From contig JAOTOM010004562.1 in assembly GCA_034440615.1 (NCBI GenBank), positions 132,501 to 196,500 on the forward strand: a DNA stretch of 64,000 bases, in the 5' to 3' direction. Below, piece by piece: positions 22,601-34,600 of this stretch (positions within the stretch are counted from its first letter, which is position 1; every line of letters begins with the position of its first letter). The notes under the pieces were generated by a model. The model saw only the letters and a program-made list of their open reading frames with translations, made no database searches and had not been told where the DNA came from. The position numbers and the translations under genes were made by a program. This DNA is from Ashinkailepas kermadecensis. Its lineage: Eukaryota; Arthropoda; Thecostraca; Neolepadidae.

Positions 22601-25600
22601 CACGGCACATATACTTGCCGGACATGATATACACTCACCTGTTGGACACGGCACATAGACTTGTCAGACATGATGCACACTCGCCTGTTGGACACGGCAC
22701 ATATACTTGTCGGACATGATATACACTCGCCTGTTGGACACGGCACATATACTTGTCGGACATGATATACACTCGCCTGTTGGACACGGCACATAGACTT
22801 GTCAGACATGATATACACTCGCCTGTTGGACACGGCACATATACTTGTCAGACATGATATACACTCACCTGTTGGACACGGCACATAGACTTGTCAGACA
22901 TGATATACACTCGCCTGTTGGACACGGCACATATACTTGACAGACACGACGCACACTAACCTGTCGGATATGACACACATTCGCCTGGCATACAATGACC
23001 TCCTTGAGCATACACGTGTTAATCGACATGTCACACCAGTCTTCACAGTTTGATTGGCAGGAGGAAATTAGAAAGTAATCTGAATGGCAACGATTCAAAA
23101 CGTGGCTGTTTGTTGTCCAATCCCGAAATACACCCGTATGCAAAGGCGTTACCACCTCGAGCATTTGGTGTACAGCAGTGTTCTCAAATATTTTGTGTTA
23201 AGTGTCCGATGTGAGAGAAAATGCCAGGGAGGAGGAAAATGTCAAATGGAGGTATTTACACGTACACTTTGGGGCACATGTCATGCCGAATCCCAACTTC
23301 AGCTGTTGAAACTGATTAAAGGAACTATTTTCAGGTGTGAACAAAACAAAACATCGGCAAGCATTTTTGGGATGCAATATATACAGCTGATAAAAACTGC
23401 ATCCTGCATGATCATATCCCCTGGCATGCGCACAATTGACGAATATCTTTGTATAAGGATATAGAAAAGATATCGGAAGAGATGTTACACAAAGCCGTGT
23501 TAGGTGTTAATTTGCATCCAACTGCAGGAATTTCAGAACCTTTGTGTATGGCGACGAACATTCTGTCAAGGAGCTTCTTCAGCTAAAAATGTCAATTCAT
23601 AGCTAATTAAGTGACCGTCGGGAGCATGGGCGCTTCCAACGTCCCCAGTGGCGGTGAGGTCCATGATGACCTCCAAGATGCCCGGTACGTGCACCACACC
23701 GCACGTCACAACATGGACGAGGGTTGGACAAATAATATTATACTGGATTGTGTGATCCAGTCACAATTATTTCAGGAAAATTGTCCGGTTTTTTTTCCGG
23801 CTCTGTGGATGAATGGACGTGCGAAAGTAGTATGAAAAGTTTATTGATGTTAAAAGCAAAATAAAATCACCTTGGAATTCATGGTTCCAAAATTATCCAT
23901 TCCAAACCTAGGATCCCAGACTACAAACACAATCCTGGTTTGGACATCAGCCCGGTACGTGCACTACGCGTCAGTGTGGACTGGTGTCCATGCTGACCAG
24001 TACATGCACCACACTACAATAAGGACACCACTTCGGCAAGTGCACGTCAGCATGGACACCAGTGCGGTACGTACAGCTATGGAGCAGGCGATCACCAGTC
24101 TGCGCTTGGTCCGCGCGGCCCGCACCGCCGGCATCTGCAGCACCTGGTCTGCTGACGGCCTCCGCTCCGGCTCCGGGGTCAACATCCACTCCAGCACCTC
24201 TCGCAGCTGTGGGCCATTGGTCAGGTCAGACCTGTTCTGTGTCAAGATCCACTCCAGCAACTCCCGCAGCTGTCGGCCACTGGTTATGCCGGATTGGCTC
24301 TCAGTGAACATCCACGCACCCCGACAGCTGTAGGTCCCTGATCAGGTCAAGTTGGCTCTCGTTAACAGCAACTCCAGCGCCTCCAGCAGCTGTAGGTCAC
24401 TGATCAGATCAGACTGGCCCCCAGCTCGGTGAACAGCCACTCCAGCGCCTCCCGCAGCTGTAGGTCACTGATCAGATCAAATTGGCTCCCGGTTCGGTGA
24501 ACAGCCACTCCAGCGCCTCCGACAGCCACAGGCTGTCGGTCGGATCGAACTGGCTCCAGGTCAGTATCCAGTGCAGTCAGCCCATAGTTGTGGGACACAA
24601 CTTACATTGTTTGTCAGAGTTTCGGAAGCATTGTACGTAAGCTTCACGACCTTCCAAGAGGACACAGGACACAAATACTTCCTCACGTCACTGTGAAGTC
24701 GCCAGCTCGGCATATGTCGTGCGGTCTCGCCGTTGTTTTCAGGAACTTTGTGGAAAATATATTCAATGCAAGAATGCAATGCAATGGGAGTATTAAACAC
24801 CTTAAGAAACAACCACTGAAGAAAAAAAAACACGTCAACTTCTAACTGGTGTCAGTAGCATGAAGTACTATGGCGTCAGGTGGGGTACCTCGATTTAAGC
24901 CCGATGTCTTCTGCACCGTCTTGTCAGTGTCAGTGTACATGAATGCATAGATTGACGTCAATAAAATATATTCTCTCTCCCCCTCCATACACGACATAAC
25001 TCCACTGTACATATAAGATTTGAAAGTCATATTTGACATTCGTGACTAATGGGTAGCAGGGATATAACTTTTATATTGTTGACGTATAACCTTTACGTTG
25101 CGATTACCGGGTGTAACATGTCTCACCAATGCACGCAAGCACGTGTCTGTCAGACGTCATTTTTACCACCATTTTATACTTTCGGAACGGAGGCGCGGGA
25201 CGCCGACACGACACCGCTGGCCAGTTCCGAGACTCACGCTGGGAGAGAGGGCACCTCGGAGCGGTGCCGGCAGCCGGCCCGACCTGAGAAGGTGCCAGCC
25301 GGCCGAGCCCAGGGGCAGCTCCAGGTCACAGGCCAGCTCCAGCACGGTCAGGCCCAGCGAGAAGATGTCGGCCGCCGGCGAGAAGCGGCCCTGCATCAGC
25401 TCGGGCGCCATGTACTTGGGGTCGCCCTCGGTCACGTCCGAATCGTTCAGGTCCTGCTGCCGGGCCACACAGTGTGATACAACGTCACGGCGGGTCGTAG
25501 AGGTCAGCCGGCCACAGCAGGTCCACATGTATAAAGGGCACACAAATACATTGCGTGGTGGGTGTAACTGCTGCCGGGCCACACAGTGTGATACAAAGTC

Positions 25601-28600
25601 ATGGCGGGTCGCAGAGGTCAGCCGGCCTCAGCAGGTCCACATGTATAAAGGGCACACAAATACATTGCGTGGTGGGTCTAACTGCTGCCGGGCCACACAG
25701 TGTGATACAAAGTCACGGCGGGTCGCAGAGGTCAGCCGGCCTCAGCAGGTCACATGTATAAAGGGCACACAAATACATTGCGTGGTGGGTGTAACTGCTG
25801 CCGGGCCACACATTGTGATACAAAGTCACGGCGGGTCGCAGAGGTCAGCCGGCCACAGCAGGTCCACATGTATAAAGGGCACACAAATACATTGCGTGGT
25901 GGGTGTAACTGGTAGTACCTACACACGGTCTTTGTTTGCCAAACATATTGCCACTTTTACACTATGTATGCATGCATGTATGTATTTATGCATGCACCAG
26001 ACATGAGAGCGAAGCCGGCTACGGCTTCGAGAAGCCACGGTTTTGTTGTCATTGGCTTCAGGTTTGGCTTCGTGTCATTTTAAGCTTTTCGCTTTGGCTT
26101 CGGACTCGTCTTCGCGATAAAAACACTTGGCTTCCACTTCGTAGCATTTTTAACTGCTGGCTCAGGCTTGTACCTTAATTTCGTGGCATTCTGAGCTGAT
26201 GGCTTAGCATTTGTGGACTCAGTTTCGAAGCTGTAAGTCCGGCTTCGTGTGTTCTCACTCAAGGATACATAACAGGAGAGACAACTGTGTAGGTAGGTGT
26301 TTAATAGATGCATGCTCCCTCGTATCCCAAACATTTCTCCTCCAGTTATGTGGAATGCCTCTCCTGGGGTGTCGTCTAAAATGGTAACTGTTCACCCAAC
26401 CTCGGCCAGGCTACTGCCGCTCCGTCAACACCCACTTCCCATTGATTCAACATTTATAGGATCCTAAGACTGGTGGCACGCTCTGCAATTGCAAATGAAA
26501 GCACCTCACTCCCGATCGAAATTGCTTAAAATGCTTGCGCAAGACAATTTTCTCTGAGGGAGTCTAAATGACATAAGTTGTCAATTCGAGAAATATTAGA
26601 CCCAGCTGCAGCTTTACATGACTAAAAGGATTGGCTTTCGTATAACATTCACTTGGTTCGAGGCAGGGTTGGATTTGTGCTTTGTAATCCTGGATGTGGA
26701 CAGGCAAATTTTGGGACAATTGAACACGGACAGGATATTTCTCTTCAAGCCGATGAAACAAGAATCTCAGTTTGTACTTTCCAGTGATTTTCTTAGCACT
26801 TGGTCACCGATCAGTTCATTGATGAACAGCACCATTCAACCTCTAAACGAGAAAAAAATAGAGTATAATTTTACGGGGAGGATTAAATTGTGGATGAGAA
26901 AACCCATGAACAGCCCATTTTTCCAACCCAGGTTAGATGCCAACTGCTTCGGCTTCGCGAAGCCACGGGTTTCACGAAACCACGTATTTTAGCATTGGTT
27001 TTGGCTTCTGTTTTGCAACTGTTTCACTGTTGGCGTTGGCTTTCGCTTCGGCTTCGTGGTATTTCCATCCGTTTCTTTGGCTACGGCTTCGGCTTTAGCT
27101 AGTTATTGTTACTTTTGAGGTCTTCGGGGCCATTCGATGGCTCTGGCCTCGTGACCTTATCATAGCCTGGGCTTCGAAGCCAACGGGGACGCACGGGGCC
27201 GAAGCCCGGCTTCGTCCCCGTGCGTTGCCCAAATAATTTTACACAGGCATATGTCGCAATGGGCCCCCGACAGGTTGCGTACGTTCATCTCGCACCAGAG
27301 CCGGTGCCAGGTACGTCACCAGCCCAGGCCCAGAGCCCGCCTCCACCAGGCACAGCAGCAGGTAGTGGGTGGGGATGGGGAGGGGGGACTCACGGCGGAG
27401 GAGCAGTCCATGACCAGGCCGAAGTCGCCCAGCTTGCAGTAGCCCTCGCGCATCACGAACACGTTCTCGGGCTTGATGTCCAGGTGCGCCAGCTGGTTGT
27501 CGTGCAGGTGCTTCACCGCCTGCAGAGCGGTCAAGGTCAGCTCTGATCTAATCCAGCTGGTTGTCGTGCAGGTGCTTCACCGCCTGCAGAGCGGTCAAGG
27601 TCAGCTCTGATCTAATCTTCTAATCTAATCTTTTGCCTAATCTAAGCTAGGAAGAATAGAAATGCATCATGGGCTCACGATTTTTAAAAAATGTGATAAG
27701 CATAATAATACAATTCCTAAACCTTCCAAATTAGTTGTCAAAGTCCGATTAAATCTCGGTACATAGATTGTTGTGACAACCTTATCTATCAGATTCGCGA
27801 GATAAGGACCTTCCAGAATGCTCCGAAGCGAATCTGGTCTGGGGACACAATATCCATCAGCCTGTTATCAATACTGACGGTCACATGTAGTAAAGTGTAA
27901 GTAGGTGAGACTATGCTTGCACCGCAGCGATGTTTCACGTGTGTAAGAGAAATAAGGCAGGAAAGAGCTTACGGGTCAATTTTCTTTGAAACGAAAATAC
28001 GATTTTTCCTATACAAATCCACCTTCATTTTTTTTTCAACTTCCACCAGTTCAACGAGCCTCAAAAAGTGACTTTTATGAAGTAACATAAAATGGACATA
28101 TTTTTGCTGATTCCAAGGAGCCAGCAATAATAGTTCTGTGTTGAAAGAAACACCACCCTGGGGTAAAAGAATTCAACATCCACAAAATATAAAGCACAAA
28201 GAGACGGAGGTGGCGGATTACTGTTCTCAAGACTGAGTTACAAATATTTCACATGCCTACCAAAATTAAAGGCTCTAACAAAAGTATCTACAGCCAACAA
28301 GAGGATATGAGCAGGGTAAGTGAAGTGTGCCAAAGTACCGACAGTTTACGGTATCGGCACTGGGACTGGGACCGGCACGATCAGCATATCGACACGATCA
28401 TGACATTCACTTCCAGTACCAACGGGGCCAACAGCGGCCGTGTCGTCAGCGCGTTCGCCATCGGCAAGGAGTTAACGTCCACCAGCTGGTAACACCAGCT
28501 CGGACATTGCGAACTCATTGTGAACTCACTGATCCGAAACTGTGTCCTTGCAGAATATCCACCCTTATCAGTTCACGATCGACACGATGTCGGTGTCAAC

Positions 28601-31600
28601 GTTAATTACTGTTTTAGATGTAGAACATGAACGTACGAAGCCATTTTCGAACTATGGAAGGCTGAACAAGATTTTGTTATTTTATATAAAATTCCTGCCC
28701 TGAACACTCACACATACCTATACCATATGCATTTTCAAATGAACTATTATAAATGAAGCAAAGTAGACAAGCATGTCAGATGCAACACAGGTCGTCTTCC
28801 ACAGCTATACAATTAACTCTTTATTATTGGGAAGGCTATTATTGGAGCAAGGGATATAAAAAGGACCCTGAAACTCACAAAAAAAAAACATTTTGACTAG
28901 CAAATTAGCAAGCACTGCTCAACCCTCAAGCATCAAAAAGAGAACGATAATTTCCCGCACAGCAGAATGGTCTGGATGTCGAAAATCCGGCCGGGGCTGT
29001 TGTTGCGCCGCCGACCCAGCCGCAGCGCAGTGGCGATGGCCTCACCAGCAGCAGGTCGACCATGAACGCCCAGACGGTCGGCTCGGAGATGCTGTGGTCG
29101 GCCTCGGCCAGGTCGGCTAGCGAGGTGGCACACAGCTCCGTCTGCATGTACAGGTGGTCGCACTCCTCCCACGCGCCGTAGAACGCCACGCAGTGCCGGT
29201 GTGGCGGCAGACGCTCGTGCCGGCGCACCTCCTCCAGCCGCCGCCGGCTGAGACACAGGTCAGGTCAGGTCAGGTCACCCGGACCGGAGCACTGGCACAA
29301 TCAGCACGTCAGCTCACCACCGCAGGGTTGGAAAACAGCCCCATCATGCACTTTGTCACCCTTAGTGGGGCTGTCATCTGTCATCCTCATTATCGCTTCT
29401 GGAAAATTATTATCTCCTTTGTTCTAGCCAGAAAGCTAAATGGTGCTGTTAGACAGTGAAATGATACAATCTTATTGCTCTTTGACCAACACGTTCAAAC
29501 CTGTAAATTATAAAATATGTAATGTTAGTTCAGTAATGATACAGCATATAGCCATGGATGAAAACCAGGGATACATGTTATATTGCTTGATTTGGGTCTT
29601 CTACTTATTCCAAGTCCTATTAATCCCGAGTTACAAACCAACATTTCCTACCTTCCAAGTCCGGAAATGCAAATCAAGCGATTCTGCTTCATGAAAAAAA
29701 AATACTCAACGACTTTGACGGCCGAAAATTATCCTCTTCAAATTCATGGATTCAAAATCCAGCCATAAAATCGAGTATCAATGCCAGATCGGTGGGGTGG
29801 TTCCGGCCAAGTTCCTGCTGCCACAAGCTGTGTGCCTCTTTCACACTGCACCATATGGTGCACAGCGCAGGTCGGATCAATATTGTCCCCAGACATGGTC
29901 GGTGGAGGAGGGGGAAGTCTGTAGAGACGCCACTGCTGCCCTGCCTGCCGTTACTTCCACGAGATCTCATCAATAAAACAGCCCAAGAGGCAACTTTGTT
30001 GATAGCATGGGATGGGACAGTTTCCTTCCCCACTAACCATCTGCAAACAATTATTCGAAATACATTTTGACTACTGCTTACACCCCCCCCAGAATGGTGT
30101 GTCTGGCGCCACCTACGCTATAAGCGGCCATGCCCCTGTTCATTCGAGCCACACTTGGAACGAAATACACACTTGCACACGTGGGCAAGGAAATTAAGTA
30201 GTTGGGCGAAAATCAATACATATTTTGGCTGAAGAATGCATCGACTGCATATGACTTTACCTGCAGATGTGCAATGCTGCCCAGGCAGGGGAGACAGACC
30301 GTAATGTAGCATGCTACATCGTGATCTATCCTCCCGATATGGAGAGATAGATCGTAATATAGCATGCTACATCGTGATCTATATCCAGAATATGGGGAGA
30401 CAGATCGTAATGTAGCATGCTACATCGTAATCTACCCCCCCCCCCCCACATATGGGGCATGTTGTGCTAGAACTTAGGCATTCAGCCTCATTACCAATCT
30501 TCCTCGCGATGATATGATGGAGCAAAGCATCAGTGTTGGAGTCCAAGTAACGTGGAGTGGAATAACGATCTGACAGCAGGCTAGATAGTTATACATGCAT
30601 TGTAGTCAACATATGCAGTACAATAAAAAATTCCTCCGAAGCTATGCAGTGCAGACCGGAGGTTCGTTTTTGGAGCACATTTTGTTTGTCTACTATCCAC
30701 TCCTTACCCACAAATCACAGCTTATAGTACACACCATTCCTCCCGACTTGCTCGGCATGGTCCGGTCGACATTATCTGGTGTAAACGGCGAGAACATTCG
30801 CAGAGCGTTCCATTATATGCCACACAAATCACTGTTTTCTCAACTGGTTGTTTGTTTGGAGCAAACCGCGAAAATAATAGCTGACATTCCTACTTGCATG
30901 TATTTTTTGCATTGTGCCTTGATAACAATCTCATGAAGCAAGCTGACGCAAAACTGACCCATTTGCACCTCCAATCAGAACATTTCATGCAACTAAAACA
31001 TCGCATCAACATGCAAGTCCCGCAGGTGGCAACAACGCCTCTCAAGAGAAGTCTACCATATTTAGGACGATCCTACCGTTGGACAACTGAGAATCACGTT
31101 ACACACTTTCAGAACGGTGGAAGGATCGCATGGAGGTGATCTCAGAACAGCGCTGGACAAAAATGAGCTGTTTTTGGATGTCTGCCATCCGGAACATTAT
31201 CTTCGCCAAAAAAATCAGCCTTACATTTTTCATATTTAGAGGTTGAATGGTGCTGTTTGGCGATGAACTGTTGTGATAAACTGCTGAAGATTTACGGGAA
31301 AGTGCAAACTGAGATTCTGGTGTCACAGCTTTGAAGAAAGACATCCTCTCCGTACCCTATTACCACAAAATTTTCCTCTCCACGTCCAGAATTTCAAAGT
31401 ACAAATCCAACCCTGTCTCAGGAGGCCGTGCCCTTTCCGCTCAGCATGCGATGTTTGCCGTGTAACCACACGAGGTCACCGGGTCGCCCCACCCCCACAC
31501 CACACCACACCCACCGGTCTGCGTTGCTGCGGAAGCACTGACGCGACTTCTTGATGGCGTACATCTTGCCATCGAGCCGGCTGCGCGCGCTGTACACCTC

Positions 31601-34600
31601 GCCGAAGCAGCCGGAGCCGATCAGACGCTTCTCGACGAAGCACTGGTCCACGAACAGCAGCTGGTCGTCCGTGTTGTACAGACCGTTGGTCAGCACGCCT
31701 ACTGGAAGCACGCGCTCCATCAGCAGGGAATGTGAGCGGCAGGTTGGCACGCTGTCATCGCGACAAATTTGCTGCCTTGCTTGAAGAGGGGGTGATGATA
31801 AATTGATGCTTATTACTTAGGGGCACGTCGATAATGATGTTATGCTGTGCCCATAGCTATGGCTACGTCCAAAGTGATGGTGTCGTGTGCTAATACTTGA
31901 AACTATTGCTCGCAATTTGACCACAATGTGCAAAAAAATTGAGGAAAAAAGGAAAAAATACAGCCCAGTATACAAATACTTAGCACCGCCTCCCCCCCAA
32001 ATCTGATGACGCCATTGCTTCATCAAGGTTAGACGTATCTCACTAGGGGTTCTAAAGGACAAAAAACAGCACGCCCAAAGCAAAGCACCAGGCGCCCGGC
32101 AGTGATTCTCCGGCTGACCTCTGGGAAGCTAGAGCAGCACCGTGACGAACACAAACGAGCAGGGAAGCACATTATCTCCAGAGAGCTGAACTGTACATCT
32201 CACGCCCCTTTTGCTATAGACCGGCATTCGAGCCGATGCCGTGCTACTTTCCTCCTGTAAGTTTCGGGCTAATTGGGCTATGCACGAAGTCATGCACGTG
32301 CGGAAGCGGCAACTGGTCGCGTCACGCCGCATTCCATTCCCCATGCTGACAGTGTCGGTAATTTCATGCGTCCAACAGTGATGAAATTGTCTCACAGGCA
32401 ATCGAGTGTCTGATGTCTCAGGCAGTCAGGCAGGCATTCGAGTGTCTGATGTCTCAGGCAGTCAGGCAGGCAGTCGAGTGTCTGATGTCTCAGGCAGTCA
32501 GGCAGGCAGTCGAGTGTCTGATGTCTCAGGCAGTCAGGCAGGCAGTCGAGTGTCTGATGTCTCAGGCAGTCAGGCAGGCAGTCGAGTGTCTGATCCGGAG
32601 GCAGCAGTGTCTGATCCGGAGGCGGTCGAGTGTCCAATCCGAAGGAAGTCGAGTGTCTGATCCGGAGGCAGTCGAGTGTGTGATGTCTCAGGCAGTCGTG
32701 TCTGATTTCTCAGGCAGTCGAGTGTCTGATGTCTCAGGCAGTCAGGCAGGCAGTCGAGTGTCTGATCCGGAGGCAGTCGAGTGTCTGATCCGGAGTCAGT
32801 CTAGTGTCTGATCCAGAGGCAGTCGAGTGTCTGATCCAGAGGCAGTCGAGTGTCTGATCCGGAGGCAGTCGAGTGTCTGATCCGGAGGTGTTCATGTGAT
32901 GGGAAAGGACGCTACTCCCAGACTGGCCTGTCCCTCACAGTGGGTAGCTCGGCGACGGCCATCATAACTCCCCGACAAGCTAGCCTGCCCCCCCCCCTCA
33001 CAGTGGGTAGCTTGGCGACTGTCATGTCCAATGGCCGGCCTGACGAGTTCACTCCCACTCCCCCTACCCTCCTGTGACCCATGCACGACGACCCACGACC
33101 AGCGTTGGATTTTTGCATTTCTGGATTTAGAAGGGGAAAATCTAGAGCTATTCCAGACTGGAGAGCTTAATTTTTATCAGCTTCTCACGATAAAAACTAC
33201 TTTTTGTACATTCCAGTCAATTTGTACATGTTTGTCGAACAGCAATGATAACTTACAATAATCCTCAAACAACTCCATTCATCTGTTGGCAAACAAGCAC
33301 ATAATAATTGCATGGAGAGGATAATGTTGTTCATGACAAACATCCAAGACAGAGCTATGTATGCAGCTCTTTCCACCACCCAGTCACCACCCAGCCACAA
33401 TGTGGTCATCACCCAGCCACCACCTGGTCACTGCCGAACTAACTACCTGGTCACCACCCAGCCACCATCCAGCCACAATCTGGTTACCACCCAGCCACAA
33501 TCTGGTTACCACCCAGCCACAATCCAGTCACCACCCAGTACCATCCAATCACCACCCGGTCACTACCCAGCCACCACCTGGTTACTACCGAGCCAACCAT
33601 CCGGTCATCGCCTGACCACCACCCAGCCAACCATCCGGTTACTGCCTGGCCACCATGCGACCACCACCCAGCCAACCATCCGGTCACTGCCTGACCACCA
33701 CCTGGCCACCATGCGACAACCACTCAGCCAACCACCCGGCCACCACCCGGACCCATCTGGACAGCCATCGGCGGACGCCGGCCAGCAGCAGCCGTACACG
33801 AGTCGGAGTCGTCCTTGAAAGAGACGGCCATGGCGCGCGATTCTGGCAGACACGAGCGCACGCGGGAGCGGCTGAAGGTGCTGCGCCGACTGAGCGCCGG
33901 GTGCGGCGGCGGCGGGGGCCGGTACTTGCGCTCAGTCTTCCCGCGCTCCTGCGGCAACACGCGAGGTTGTGACGTCACGCGGGTGACGCGACACTCAGGG
34001 ACTGACGCCACACCGCACACTCCACCTGGCTACCTCAAGACATACAGGGTGAAACATAAGGTTATGGTTGGTTGGTTGGTTATTGGTTTTACGACACGTC
34101 GACCGTTGAGTCATGTAGCGTCGCCAATCTCTCACGCCGATTGGTCGCGGGCGAAGAGTAGCGACAGGTGAGACTCGAACCCACAACCTTTCGATTGTGA
34201 GACGAGCATCTTACCCCTAGACCACTCGTCCCCGACATCTGGTTATGCAGTTGGACTGGGTGATGGTTGGATCATCTGGTCATGCAGTCGGACCGGGTGA
34301 TACCACACGGGGCCGTTGGGTGCAAGCACACAGTGAGGGTCAACGCCATTTGGTAACGGTTCGGATATCCACACACTGCATACGTGTGAAAGTACAGAGC
34401 ACACAAATGCCAAGTTGGTAAACCCCACGTGGCACGGTGAAAGTCTGATTTCATGCACACAGATGGAAAAGAGGGCGCCCAAGTAGGGGTGTAGGGTCAC
34501 ATCAGTTGGGGGGTGAGGGCTCAGCCCTGGGTCGATCAACCTAAGGTGACCTGAAATATCAATTTCTCCCTTGATTTGGGCCACTTGTCTTGTCACTTTG

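Noticed and set aside
19560..22960. Regularly spaced repeats as a CRISPR-like array
   Set aside because: There are no unique spacers; the whole 46-bp unit repeats. The host is a eukaryote and the array sits in an intron.
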